DNA of 45,105 bases from Paenibacillus maysiensis (GTDB lineage Bacteria > Bacillota > Bacilli > Paenibacillales > Paenibacillaceae): NCBI RefSeq assembly GCF_000520815.1, contig NZ_ASRY01000182.1:1-45105 (forward strand), read 5' to 3'. A program made the translations under genes and the position numbers. Below, piece after piece: positions 16,398-25,177 of this stretch (the first letter of the stretch is position 1; the number at the start of each line of letters is the position of its first letter). Under the pieces are notes generated by a model. It searched no databases and was not told the DNA's origin. It was given only the letters and a program-made list of their open reading frames with translations.

Positions 16398-17453
16398 ATG
16401 ACACAACTCCCATTAGCCCAATTGAAAAAAAATATGGCTCCCTATGAGAAAATAAACACGAAATCCAGCGTTCTGCAACTCATTAATACCCTGGGTCCAC
16501 TGATCCTGCTATGGTATGCCGCTTATCTTAGTCTGTCGGTATCGTATTGGCTGACCCTTCCGATTACTATTATTGCTTCCGGGTTTGTTATACGAACGTT
16601 TATCATTTTTCATGATTGCGGTCATCAATCGTTCTTCAAAAGCCGCAGGCTGAATGACATTGTGGGTACGATTACAGGTGTTATTACACTTTGCCCGTAT
16701 GACCAATGGAAAAATAGTCACGCGATCCACCATGCAACCAGCAGTAATCTGGACAAACGAGGTACAGGTGATATGTGGGTGCTTACGGTGGAAGAGTATG
16801 TAGAAGCTTCTGCATGGACACGACTGGCTTATCGTATATACCGGAGTCCATGGGGGATGTTCGGACTCGGTCCGATCTACACTTTTTTGATTTCCTATCG
16901 CTTTAACACAAAGAAGGCAAAACGCAAGGAAAGAATAAATACGCATGTAACGAATATATCTCTAGTTTTATTGTATGCACTGTTGTGCTGGGCTATCGGT
17001 TGGCAAGCTTTTGTTTTGGTACAGGCACCTGTTTTTTTTGTATCGGGTGCGCTCGGTATCTGGTTGTTTTACGTACAGCATCAGTTTGAGGATTCGTATT
17101 TTGAACATGATGAAGAGTGGAGCTATATTAACGCAGCCGTAGAAGGCAGTTCTTATTATAAGCTTCCTAAGGTGTTGCAATGGATTACAGGTAATATCGG
17201 TTTCCATCACGTTCATCATTTGAGTCCGAAGGTGCCGAATTACAATTTGGAGAAGGCGCATGATGCCACCCCGCAGCTTCAAAAAGCGACGACTATCACG
17301 GTGAGCACAAGTCTGCAATCTCTGAAGTTCCGGCTTTGGGATGAAAGCACGAAAACCTTTTTGACCTTTAAACAAGTGAAGCCGCTGCTCAGCAAACGTG
17401 CTGCCGTTACGAAACCCGTCCCTACACCTGTTGTGAGCACGGAAAGAAAATAA
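16398..17453 (+). CDS. des: Acyl-lipid fatty acid desaturase
   Basis: This 351-aa di-iron membrane desaturase introduces a double bond into phospholipid acyl chains, restoring membrane fluidity in the cold. The three histidine boxes are present: HDCGH (72-76), HAIHH (108-112) and HHVHH (270-274). Hydrophobic pairs lie at about 30-70, 85-100 and 185-225. Length matches B. subtilis Des. GGAGG lies 13 nt before ATG 16398, a long but usable spacing. It is followed by the DesK/DesR pair, which in Bacillus activates des on membrane rigidification. Confidence 0.95.
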   Translation: MTQLPLAQLKKNMAPYEKINTKSSVLQLINTLGPLILLWYAAYLSLSVSYWLTLPITIIASGFVIRTFIIFHDCGHQSFFKSRRLNDIVGTITGVITLCPYDQWKNSHAIHHATSSNLDKRGTGDMWVLTVEEYVEASAWTRLAYRIYRSPWGMFGLGPIYTFLISYRFNTKKAKRKERINTHVTNISLVLLYALLCWAIGWQAFVLVQAPVFFVSGALGIWLFYVQHQFEDSYFEHDEEWSYINAAVEGSSYYKLPKVLQWITGNIGFHHVHHLSPKVPNYNLEKAHDATPQLQKATTITVSTSLQSLKFRLWDESTKTFLTFKQVKPLLSKRAAVTKPVPTPVVSTERK

Positions 17454-17525
17454 CTTTGTACGAAACACGGTATGATAAGATAAGGGATATAAGCTGAATT
17501 AGTGAAATGATAAAGGGTGGGCAGG

Positions 17526-18659
17526 ATGCAAAAATGGTATCAGATTTTTCAAAGAAATACGGGACTTAACCCTTATGTATGGGTCGTCTTTTATATCCTG
17601 CCCTTCTATTATTTTAGCTCCTCATCTACAAGCCATATTGTGCTGGGTACCGCCATTATTTTAGTGTTTTTTGCTTGTTATGTACTGGCTTTTGTCTCTC
17701 AGGGCTGGCTGATCTACTTCTGGACCAGTGTACAGATTGCGATATCCATAACCATGACGCTGTTATTCAGCTATATGTATTTTTCCATATTTATTGCTTT
17801 TCTGATTGGTAATATCAAAAGCAAGGCCGCATTCACTACACTGTATATTGTTCTGATGGTCTGTACCATTGGATTGATCAATTACGGCTTCGTAGCTCAA
17901 GATCCTGTTTTTATTAAGCAGCTTCCCTTTATTTTATTGAATCTGCTTGGTGTAATCTTGATTCCGATAACCACTTTTAACCGAAATAAAAGTGATCGGC
18001 TGCAAGTGCAATTGGAGGATGCCAATAAGAAAATATCGGAATTGATTAAGCTGGAGGAGCGGCAAAGAATTGCGCGCGACCTGCATGATACTCTCGGTCA
18101 GAAGCTGTCACTCATCGGACTGAAAAGTGATTTGGCTGGCAAGCTGATGGATCAGTACCCAGAGCGGGCTCACGCTGAAATTAACGATGTTCGTCTTACG
18201 GCGAGAAGTGCGTTAAAAGAAGTGCGGGAAATGGTCACTCAGATGCGAGGTATGCGATTAGAGGATGAATTACTGCGTATTCGGCAGATTTTAAAGGCTG
18301 CTCACATTGAATTCACCTTGGAGGGTGACCCAAAGCTGGAGCATACGTCTTTGATGAACGAGAATGTGCTTAGTATGTGCATGAAAGAGGCGGTGACCAA
18401 TGTGGTGAAGCACAGTGGCGCTACAGCCTGCTCCATTACCATTGAGCCGTCTCGTAAGGAGCTAACCCTTCGGGTTCAGGACAATGGAGTCGGCGTTACG
18501 GGAGAAAGTGAGGCCTTTCGGGGGAATGGTCTGAAAGGGATGAAGGAAAGGCTCGAATTTGTGAACGGCTGTATGGAACTGCGTTCAGATCAGGGAACGG
18601 CCCTGATCATTAAAGTGCCGAATATCACTAAAAAGCCAAATGAGGAGGTGGGGCCATGA
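17526..18659 (+). CDS. desK: DesK-like sensor histidine kinase
   Basis: This ~377-aa membrane kinase has four to five transmembrane segments in residues ~15-150, which act as the lipid-thickness sensor. A coiled linker follows, then the HisKA_3 box EERQRIARDLHDTLGQKLSL with phosphoacceptor His187, and an HATPase domain (N box NVVKH, then DNGVGV and GNGLKGMKERLE). B. subtilis DesK has the same plan with its His at 188. ATG 17526 is chosen, with AAAGGGTGG just upstream; the in-frame GTG at 17517 overlaps that site. It ends with a 4-nt overlap to desR. Confidence 0.93.
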   Translation: MQKWYQIFQRNTGLNPYVWVVFYILPFYYFSSSSTSHIVLGTAIILVFFACYVLAFVSQGWLIYFWTSVQIAISITMTLLFSYMYFSIFIAFLIGNIKSKAAFTTLYIVLMVCTIGLINYGFVAQDPVFIKQLPFILLNLLGVILIPITTFNRNKSDRLQVQLEDANKKISELIKLEERQRIARDLHDTLGQKLSLIGLKSDLAGKLMDQYPERAHAEINDVRLTARSALKEVREMVTQMRGMRLEDELLRIRQILKAAHIEFTLEGDPKLEHTSLMNENVLSMCMKEAVTNVVKHSGATACSITIEPSRKELTLRVQDNGVGVTGESEAFRGNGLKGMKERLEFVNGCMELRSDQGTALIIKVPNITKKPNEEVGP

Positions 18660-19255
18660 TTCGAATCGTCATTGCGGAAGACCAGCGTATGCTGCTGGGT
18701 GCTTTGGCCTCCCTGCTGGACTTGGAAGAGGACATGAAAGTAGTCGGAAAAGCAAGCAACGGGGAAGAGGCTTTAGAACTGGTCAAGCTGCATCAGCCGG
18801 ATATATGCATCATGGATATCGAAATGCCAATCAAAAGCGGATTGGATGCGGCTGAGGAACTTAAGGGCTTGAATTGCAAGGTGCTGATTCTGACCACGTT
18901 TGCCCGTCCCGGATATTTTGAACGGGCCATCAAGGCAGGTACGCACGGTTATCTGCTCAAGGACAGTCCCAGTGAAGAACTGGCTTCTTCGATTCGAAGT
19001 ATTATGGCAGGCCGCCGCATTTATGCTCCGGAGCTGGTCGATGATGCTTATGCCGAAGTTAACCCGCTGACCGAGCGTGAGAAGACCGTCTTGGCGCTCA
19101 TTGCTGACGGGAAGAACACCAAAGAGATTGCCGGTGAGCTGTACCTGACGACAGGGACGGTGCGCAATTACATTTCAGTCATTCTGGATAAGCTGGGTGT
19201 CAGCAACCGGATTGAGGCGATTACGCGCTTTAATGAAAAAGGCTGGTTTAAATAA
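18656..19255 (+). CDS. desR: DesR-like response regulator (NarL/FixJ family)
   Basis: This 199-aa protein has an N-terminal receiver domain with phosphoacceptor Asp54 (in CIMDIEMP), acidic residues E8/D9, the conserved Thr (LTTFARPGY) and Lys (LLKDSPSEEL), and a C-terminal LuxR-type HTH (LTEREKTVLALIADG to VRNYISVILDKLGV). It is the cognate partner of DesK, binds near des and activates it. ATG overlaps the desK stop (ATGA) and is preceded by GAGGAGGTGGGG. It closes the locus before a strong terminator. Confidence 0.94.
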   Translation: MIRIVIAEDQRMLLGALASLLDLEEDMKVVGKASNGEEALELVKLHQPDICIMDIEMPIKSGLDAAEELKGLNCKVLILTTFARPGYFERAIKAGTHGYLLKDSPSEELASSIRSIMAGRRIYAPELVDDAYAEVNPLTEREKTVLALIADGKNTKEIAGELYLTTGTVRNYISVILDKLGVSNRIEAITRFNEKGWFK

Positions 19256-19283
19256 ACGGCAGACAGAAATGTCCAAGGAGAAA

Positions 19284-19321
19284 CAGGGTAGCTATGAAGG
19301 AAGACATAGCTACCCTGTTTT
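19284..19321 (+). terminator. Terminator after desR
   Basis: A 13-bp perfect stem, CAGGGTAGCTATG against CATAGCTACCCTG, with an 8-nt loop and a TTTT tail. Confidence 0.92.
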
Positions 19322-19425
19322 GTTGTTTTATTCGCAGATTTGATATGCCTTTAGCCTACTTCCTTGTGATACAATAGGATAGCTGTCCATGGGATGGACC
19401 GGAGTACAAGGAGGAACGGAACCAC

Positions 19426-20049
19426 ATGAAACAAGCCCCATTTATAGCTGTTGAAGGGCCGATCGGAGCAGGAAAAACGACTTTGGCTTCGATGCTTTCA
19501 ACGGAGTTGCATATGCCGATTATTAAAGAGATTGTTGAGGAGAACCCGTTTCTCGATAAATTTTATCAAAATATAGATGAGTGGAGCTTCCAACTGGAAA
19601 TGTTCTTTCTCTGCAATCGGTACAAGCAACTGGAGGATACCGGCCTGCAATATATCGAGAAGGCACAGCCTGTTATTTCCGACTATCATATTTATAAAAA
19701 CCTCATTTTTGCTGAGCGGACCCTAAAGGGTGTGAAGCTTAAAAAATATCGCCAAATCTATCATCTGCTCACCGACGATATGCCTAAGCCGGACGTGATC
19801 ATCTACATTAAAGCCGATCTGGATACGTTGCTGGGCAGAATTCGTAAACGGGCGCGCTCCTTTGAACAGGAGATGGACCCGGCCTATCTAGAGCAACTTA
19901 TTATCGATTATGATAAAGGCATACAATTCCTCGCCGAACAGGCTCCTTTTCCCAAGATATTGACCGTTAACGGGAATGAGATTGATTTTGTAGAAAACCG
20001 AGCACAATTTGAACTGATTGTTTCCGATGTAAAGGAGCTTATACAATGA
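19426..20049 (+). CDS. dgk: Deoxyguanosine kinase
   Basis: This 207-aa cytosolic deoxynucleoside kinase phosphorylates deoxyguanosine (and related purine deoxynucleosides) for dNTP salvage. The P-loop GPIGAGKTT is at 11-19, EIVEENPFLDKFY at about 36-48, and the LID RKRARSFEQE at about 144-153. Length and sequence closely match B. subtilis Dgk (YaaG). AAGGAGG lies 8-9 nt upstream of ATG. It overlaps dck by 4 nt (ATGA), the same gene order as in Bacillus. Confidence 0.93.
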   Translation: MKQAPFIAVEGPIGAGKTTLASMLSTELHMPIIKEIVEENPFLDKFYQNIDEWSFQLEMFFLCNRYKQLEDTGLQYIEKAQPVISDYHIYKNLIFAERTLKGVKLKKYRQIYHLLTDDMPKPDVIIYIKADLDTLLGRIRKRARSFEQEMDPAYLEQLIIDYDKGIQFLAEQAPFPKILTVNGNEIDFVENRAQFELIVSDVKELIQ

Positions 20050-20687
20050 ATAATTACAACATCCCCGCAAATGCCCTGATTACGGTAGCGGGTACGGTAG
20101 GTGTGGGTAAATCCACGCTGACGGGCGCTCTGGCTGAACGCCTGGGCTTTAAAACCTCACTGGAAAAGGTAGATCATAATCCATATCTGGAGAAGTTTTA
20201 TCACGATTTCGAAAGATGGAGCTTTCATCTGCAAATTTATTTTCTGGCCGAGCGCTTCAAGGAGCAAAAAAACATCTTCTTGTCCGGTGGAGGCTTTGTG
20301 CAGGACCGTTCGATTTATGAGGACACAGGAATTTTTGCGAAAATGCATGCCGATCAGGGGACGATGAACCCTACAGATTATGAAACGTATACCAGTCTGT
20401 TTGAGGCGATGGTGATGACGCCATTTTTCCCGCACCCGGATGTACTGGTCTATCTGGAAGGCAGCTTGCCATCCATACTGAGCCGGATCGAGGAGCGCGG
20501 TCGTGAAATGGAGATTCAGACAGAGCGATCTTATTGGGAGCAAATGTATCGCAGGTATTCCAACTGGATCAACGAGTTCGATGCCTGTCCTGTGCTGCGT
20601 CTGAACATTGATGAATATGACGTGCATGACCCAGCTTCCATGGATGCCATTTTGGTAGAGGTAGGCAAGGTAATTTCTAAAAGATAG
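20046..20687 (+). CDS. dck: Deoxyadenosine/deoxycytidine kinase
   Basis: This 213-aa paralogue of the preceding gene phosphorylates deoxyadenosine and deoxycytidine. The P-loop GTVGVGKST is at 16-24, VDHNPYLEKFYHDFERWSFHLQ at about 41-62, the DRS motif is in FVQDRSIYEDTG, and the LID is around RIEERGREMEIQ. It closely resembles B. subtilis Dck (YaaF). It is translationally coupled to dgk, which gives coordinated salvage of purine and pyrimidine deoxynucleosides. Confidence 0.94.
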   Translation: MNNYNIPANALITVAGTVGVGKSTLTGALAERLGFKTSLEKVDHNPYLEKFYHDFERWSFHLQIYFLAERFKEQKNIFLSGGGFVQDRSIYEDTGIFAKMHADQGTMNPTDYETYTSLFEAMVMTPFFPHPDVLVYLEGSLPSILSRIEERGREMEIQTERSYWEQMYRRYSNWINEFDACPVLRLNIDEYDVHDPASMDAILVEVGKVISKR

Positions 20688-20714
20688 AGGTATAAAACCC
20701 AATAAACATACAAG

Positions 20715-20763
20715 GACTGTGGTACAATCAGAGATGAACTTGGCTGATGACCGCAGTCTTTTT
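20715..20763 (+). terminator. Terminator after dgk-dck
   Basis: GACTGTGG (20715-20722) pairs with CCGCAGTC (20751-20758), followed by TTTTT. The loop is long (28 nt), so efficiency is uncertain. Confidence 0.6.
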
Positions 20764-20889
20764 GTGTCGAATAGAGATTATTTCCAAGGACGAAGTATGC
20801 TTAACTGTATAGTGGACAAGCTTAAGCTAGAATGCGAGAATAGATACATATATTAAATGTAAATGACTCACGGGGAAGGATGGGATACT

Positions 20890-21894
20890 GTGATACGTTT
20901 TGGTATTGTTGGAACAAACTGGATAACGGAGAGGTTTATTCAAGCCGCGGTAGAGACGGATGAATTTGCCCTGACGGCGGTGTACTCACGAACAGAGGAT
21001 AAAGGCAAAGCTTTTGCTGCCAAGAACAACAGCCATCCGGAGGTATTTACAGACTTGGAGCAAATGGCTGCAAGTGATCAGGTGGATGCCGTATACATTG
21101 CCAGTCCCAACTCCTTGCATGCGGAGCAGGCGATTGTGTGTATGAATCACGGAAAGCACGTACTGTGTGAGAAGCCGTTTGCCTCCAATGCAACGGAGGT
21201 GCAGAGCATGATTGAGGCTGCGCGCAACAATGATGTTTTGCTAATGGAGGCCATTAAATCTACGCTTATGCCAAACTTTAAAATTGTTAAAGACCATATG
21301 TATAAAATAGGCCGTGTTAGGCGCTATTTTGCAAGTTATTGTCAATATTCATCACGTTTTGATGCTTTTAAGCAAGGAAAAGTGTTGAATGCCTTTAATC
21401 CGGCTTTTTCGAATGGCTCATTGATGGACCTTGGGATTTATTGCCTGTATCCTATGGTGGCATTGTTCGGCAAACCGGAGGAAGTTCGCGCGGTTGGCGT
21501 GCTCTTGTCCTCTGGTGTAGATGGGGAAGGAAGCATTGCTATGCGATATCCGGATATGGATGCCGTCGTGATGCATTCCAAAATTACCGATTCATATTTA
21601 CCTGCCGAAATTCAGGGTGAAAATGGAACGATGGTGATTGATAAAATCAGCCAACCGTATGAGGTGAAAATTCATTATCGGGACGGCACGATTGAGGATT
21701 TGACGAAAGCACAGACGCGCGAACCGATGTATTATGAAATTCAGGAGTTTATTGATCTGATTAAAAGCGGAGAACGCAATAGCTCCATTAACTCACTGGA
21801 ATGTTCACTCGCAGTCGCCGAAGTGATGGAGGATGCAAGACAGCAGATTGGCCTTCGATTTGAAGCGGATTTGAAAAATACGTCTGCACATTAG
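20890..21894 (+). CDS. Gfo/Idh/MocA-family oxidoreductase
   Basis: This ~334-aa NAD(P)-dependent dehydrogenase of sugars, inositols or similar polyols has its N-terminal Rossmann fold opening with FGIVGTNWI, then VYIASPNSLH, and the family hallmark HVLCEKPFA (Glu-Lys-Pro, about residue 95). The C-terminal domain contains GSLMDLGIYCLYP. The substrate is unknown. GTG 20890 is chosen because GGGGAAGGA lies 9 nt upstream; ATG 20863 lacks an SD and adds a non-conserved tail. It is monocistronic. Confidence 0.9.
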   Translation: MIRFGIVGTNWITERFIQAAVETDEFALTAVYSRTEDKGKAFAAKNNSHPEVFTDLEQMAASDQVDAVYIASPNSLHAEQAIVCMNHGKHVLCEKPFASNATEVQSMIEAARNNDVLLMEAIKSTLMPNFKIVKDHMYKIGRVRRYFASYCQYSSRFDAFKQGKVLNAFNPAFSNGSLMDLGIYCLYPMVALFGKPEEVRAVGVLLSSGVDGEGSIAMRYPDMDAVVMHSKITDSYLPAEIQGENGTMVIDKISQPYEVKIHYRDGTIEDLTKAQTREPMYYEIQEFIDLIKSGERNSSINSLECSLAVAEVMEDARQQIGLRFEADLKNTSAH

Positions 21895-21932
21895 TTGGTT
21901 TGTGATTTAACGATACCCTAGAACAGGGAAAC

Positions 21933-21983
21933 AGGGCTGCCGGTTTTGCAAACTTTGCAAACATCCGGTCGGCCCTATTTGGT
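21933..21983 (+). terminator. Probable terminator after the Gfo/Idh/MocA gene
   Basis: AGGGC-TG-CCGG pairs with CCGG-TCG-GCCCT (one bulge), and TTTGCAAA repeats lie inside the loop. The T tract is interrupted (ATTTGGTTTT). Confidence 0.6.
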
Positions 21984-22089
21984 TTTATATGCGCAAAAGT
22001 GTAAGCTGCTGTGATCTCATCGCTCATACGGTGGATTTCGGGAAGCGGCTGGCTCTGCCAAGGGAGAGGGGCCTTAGTATGAATAGCAT

Positions 22090-22133
22090 AAAAGGATATC
22101 CTGCAGTCTTGTTGGCTGCATGGATATCCTTTT
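22090..22133. terminator. Bidirectional terminator between convergent genes
   Basis: AAAAGGATATCC-TGCAG pairs with CTGCA-GGATATCCTTTT, a 17-bp stem with a single bulged T, and is flanked by T-runs on both strands. It serves the minus-strand cupin gene and any plus-strand read-through. The rest of 21895-22229 holds nothing recognised. Confidence 0.8.
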
Positions 22134-22229
22134 CATTCTCTTAGGGCACGTCTGCTGTTGTGCTTGTAATACTTACGCCCTGTTCGGAAGCTGGTAAAAC
22201 GTACATAATGCTATTAACAGGTTTAACGT

Positions 22230-22592
22230 TTAAATGTTGTCCACATGATGAACGGAGCGTTCATTTTGAACATTGCCGGTATTCAATAAATCGCCAGGTT
22301 CAATAAGAGCAACATAAGCCTCTTCTTCTGCAAAAGGCATATGCTCTACGCCTTTAGGGATAACCACCATTTCACCTTCGTTCAGGTGTATATCCTTATC
22401 GCGTAGTTTTATAGTCAATTTCCCTTTAATGACAAGGAATAATTCGTCGGATTCATCATGGTGATGCCATAGAAATTCACCTTTGACTTTAACGATTTTA
22501 ACGGCTGAATCATTTACATTGGCAACGATGCGGGGGCTGTAATATTCTTGAATCTGATCAAATTTGGACAACAAATTTACCTTTTCAATCAT
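22230..22592 (-). CDS. Single-domain cupin protein
   Basis: This ~120-aa small beta-barrel cupin has motif 1 FLWHHHDESDELFLVIKGKLTI (metal-ligand HH....E spacing) and motif 2 LNEGEMVVIPKGVEHMPFAEEE with the final His. The metal-binding set HxH(x)4E...H looks complete, so dioxygenase/isomerase-type or ligand-binding roles are possible, but the substrate is unknown. ATG 22592 is chosen, preceded by GAGGAGGGATC; the longer frame to 22622 starts upstream of this SD. It is divergent from rtcB. Confidence 0.88.
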   Translation of the reverse strand: MIEKVNLLSKFDQIQEYYSPRIVANVNDSAVKIVKVKGEFLWHHHDESDELFLVIKGKLTIKLRDKDIHLNEGEMVVIPKGVEHMPFAEEEAYVALIEPGDLLNTGNVQNERSVHHVDNI

Positions 22593-22685
22593 GAAAGATC
22601 CCTCCTCTAGTAGATGCTGCAATAGTATAACAGAGAGACGGATAAGTAGCTAGAAATTTCCACGCAAATATAGGGGGCTGAAACG

Positions 22686-23912
22686 ATGGCTTATCAAGAA
22701 ATCAACGGAGTGCGCGTGTGGGGAGTACCTGATTCAGGGGCGTTATCTCAAGCCCGTACTTGTGCAGAGAACGGTAATGTGATTCAAGCACTGCTAATGG
22801 CGGATCATCATAAAGGCTACAGTCAGCCGATTGGCGGCGTGATGGTATATGACGGACAAATTTCACCTTCGGGTGTCGGGTATGATATCGGATGCGGAAA
22901 CAAGGCGGTTAGAACCAAGCTGTCCGCAGCAGATATTTTGCCACGTATTTCATCCATTATGGATGAGATTGCACGTCATATTTCCTTTGGCGTAGGCCGT
23001 GTAAATGCGGTTCAGGTCGATCATGAGCTGTTTGATGACCCGGATTGGACAGTATATGCTGCGATTGGGAAACAGGAGCATGACAAGCTGAAATCCTTGG
23101 CGAGAGACCAGTTGGGTACGGTGGGGAGTGGTAATCATTTTGTGGATGTATTCGTGGAGGAAGCGACAGATCAGGTCTGGATTGCGAATCATTTTGGAAG
23201 CCGGGGCTTTGGGCACAAAACTGCAAGCGGATTTCTAAACTTGGCGGCAGGACGGGAGTTTCTCGGAAAAGCGCTGGGAGAGCATATGGATCAACCGCCA
23301 GTCCTGCTGGACATGAATAGTGAGTTGGGGGATATGTACTACCGTGCGATGCGGCTTGCCGGACGTTATGCTTATGCGGGACGGGATTATGTTATAGATC
23401 AGGTGCTTGGTATAATGGGCACCGAAGCGGACTTTGCTGTGCATAATCACCATAATTACGCTTGGAAAGAGCGGCATGATGGACGTGATACGATTGTGGT
23501 CCGCAAAGGTGCTACTCCCTCGGCTCCTGGTCAAACGGGTTTTATTGGCGGAAGCATGGGCGATATTTCGGTGATTGTACGCGGGAAGGATACGGTAGAA
23601 AATTCCGATTCCTACTATAGTACAGTTCATGGTGCAGGACGCATTATGAGCCGTACGCAGGCAGCCGGTAAAATGAACTGGAAAACCCGTACGCGCAGCG
23701 GCGGGCAGATTACGGACTTGCAGATGAAGGAGGCCGTACAGGACTATGGTGTCGAGCTGCGCGGAGCGGGTACGGATGAAAGTCCGTTCGTTTACCGCAA
23801 GCTGCGCGAGGTGCTGGACGCTCATGCTGAGACGGTGGAGGTTCTGCATGAGCTCAAGCCTATTGGAGTATGTATGGCGGGGGCGAATGAGTTCGATCCG
23901 TATAAGGACTAA
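22686..23912 (+). CDS. rtcB: RtcB-family RNA ligase
   Basis: This 408-aa Mn2+- and GTP-dependent ligase joins RNA 3'-phosphate or 2',3'-cyclic-phosphate ends to 5'-OH ends, in tRNA/rRNA repair after endonuclease damage. The metal-site motifs GYDIGCG (Asp67, Cys70), GSGNHF (His151), NHFGSRG (His169) and HNHHNY (about 254) are present. The guanylylated His315 lies in VHGAGR. Length equals E. coli RtcB (408 aa). No archease or rtcA is adjacent. A predicted RlaP-type RNA-repair nucleotidyltransferase is encoded 8 kb downstream. Confidence 0.93.
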   Translation: MAYQEINGVRVWGVPDSGALSQARTCAENGNVIQALLMADHHKGYSQPIGGVMVYDGQISPSGVGYDIGCGNKAVRTKLSAADILPRISSIMDEIARHISFGVGRVNAVQVDHELFDDPDWTVYAAIGKQEHDKLKSLARDQLGTVGSGNHFVDVFVEEATDQVWIANHFGSRGFGHKTASGFLNLAAGREFLGKALGEHMDQPPVLLDMNSELGDMYYRAMRLAGRYAYAGRDYVIDQVLGIMGTEADFAVHNHHNYAWKERHDGRDTIVVRKGATPSAPGQTGFIGGSMGDISVIVRGKDTVENSDSYYSTVHGAGRIMSRTQAAGKMNWKTRTRSGGQITDLQMKEAVQDYGVELRGAGTDESPFVYRKLREVLDAHAETVEVLHELKPIGVCMAGANEFDPYKD

Positions 23913-23945
23913 TGAAAAGATTTAGTATTATAGTAACTTTAAGTC

Positions 23946-24175
23946 TTACAGTCGGTCCGCAAACAGCTGTTCTTTGATATAAGAGACCGGCATTTCCTGG
24001 CCTGTCCACAGCTCGAAAGCAAGTGCGCCCTGCCACAGCATCATGCCCAGACCGTTAATGGCTGTTGCACCTACGGATTCGGCTTGTTCCATCAACTTGG
24101 ATTTAGCCGGGCTGTATGATACATCTTCAAGCACGCTTTTTCCTTCCAGTGGTTTCATGCTGGCTATTATTGTGA
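23946..24175 (-). pseudogene. aroE: C-terminal remnant of shikimate dehydrogenase
   Basis: This fragment is recognisable from about 24175 to the TAG stop at 23946. It begins near MKPLEGKSVLEDVSYSP, corresponding to the strand before the V.D..Y.P.T motif. It continues through ATAINGLGMMLWQGALAFELWTG, which contains the shikimate-site Gln-Gly of the AroE C-terminus. The N-terminal ~190 residues, including the catalytic Lys/Asp and NADP-binding core, are missing. The upstream ~50 nt of the open frame shows no family resemblance. The cell must have another aroE. Confidence 0.8.
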
Positions 24176-24312
24176 ATGTGTTGGGTATCGTGCTGGAAAC
24201 GGAATAGTAGGGCAGGCTGAACCTAATCATCAGCAGGCTTATTCAGAATGCGTTATACTATGAAATATTGTAAATGCTCGACTTAAAACTGTGATTTGGG
24301 AGTGAGTAAGAT

Positions 24313-25077
24313 ATGGTAAAAATCGTTAAGGTGAAAAATGTTCTGATCGGTGAAGGCGCGCCTAAAATCTGTGTTCCGATGGTGGGAGAAACGTTGGAGC
24401 AACTGAAGGAAGAGGCTGCCCATTTGCGTACACTCGACCTGGATATCGTGGAGTGGAGAGTCGATTTTTTCGAGCATGTAGAGGATTTGGAGAAGGTGAA
24501 GGCTGCCTTGATTGAAATCCGGTCCATCTTGGCGAATATTCCGCTCGTCTTTACGTTCCGCAGCGCCCGGGAAGGCGGGGAAAAGGAAATCAGTACGGCG
24601 AGTTATGTGGAGTTGAACCGCACGGCAGCCGAAACGGGACAGGTAGATATCATTGATGTGGAGCTTTTTAATGACGAAGCCGATGTGAAGGCGCTGGTGG
24701 AAGCTGCGCATAAGCATAACGTATCTGTGATTATATCCAACCACGATTTCCAGAAGACACCCCCGAAGGAGGAAATCGTATCCCGGTTGCGTAAGGCGCA
24801 GGAGTTGGGAGGCGATCTGCCTAAAATAGCGGTCATGCCGACAAGTACGGCCGATGTGCTGACCTTGCTGGATGCCACGCGTACCATGGCAGAGGAATAT
24901 GCAGACCGGCCTATTATTACGATGTCGATGGCAGGAAAAGGTGTCGTGAGCCGTCTGACCGGAGAGCTGTTTGGTTCGGCTTTAACCTTTGGTGCCGCTA
25001 AGAAAGCTTCCGCGCCGGGGCAGATACCTGTCACTGAACTGAGAGAGATATTGACGGTACTGCATAGTCATTCTTAA
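24313..25077 (+). CDS. aroD: Type I 3-dehydroquinate dehydratase
   Basis: This 254-aa shikimate-pathway enzyme dehydrates 3-dehydroquinate to 3-dehydroshikimate through a Schiff base. Catalytic His144 is in SNHDFQ and the Schiff-base Lys171 is in PKIAVMP. EWRVDFFE (about 47-54), FTFRSAREGG and MSMAGKGVVSRLTGELFGS are conserved substrate-binding segments. Length matches Salmonella/Bacillus AroD. ATG follows GGGAGTGAG. It lies between an aroE remnant (minus) and aroK (minus). Confidence 0.94.
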   Translation: MVKIVKVKNVLIGEGAPKICVPMVGETLEQLKEEAAHLRTLDLDIVEWRVDFFEHVEDLEKVKAALIEIRSILANIPLVFTFRSAREGGEKEISTASYVELNRTAAETGQVDIIDVELFNDEADVKALVEAAHKHNVSVIISNHDFQKTPPKEEIVSRLRKAQELGGDLPKIAVMPTSTADVLTLLDATRTMAEEYADRPIITMSMAGKGVVSRLTGELFGSALTFGAAKKASAPGQIPVTELREILTVLHSHS

Positions 25078-25123
25078 AAGACGCATGGCATTACTGCCAG
25101 CAAGCAAGGTATCCGCAGTGAAC

Positions 25124-25171
25124 AAAAAAGGAAGGCCCCCATGTGATAAGCATGCTGGAGCCCTCCTTTTT
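25124..25171. terminator. Bidirectional terminator between aroD and aroK
   Basis: AAAAAGGA-AGGCCCCC-ATG pairs with CAT-GCTGGAGCCC-TCCTTTTT (some mismatches), with A-rich and T-rich flanks. It serves both convergent genes. Confidence 0.75.
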
Positions 25172-25177
25172 GTAACT

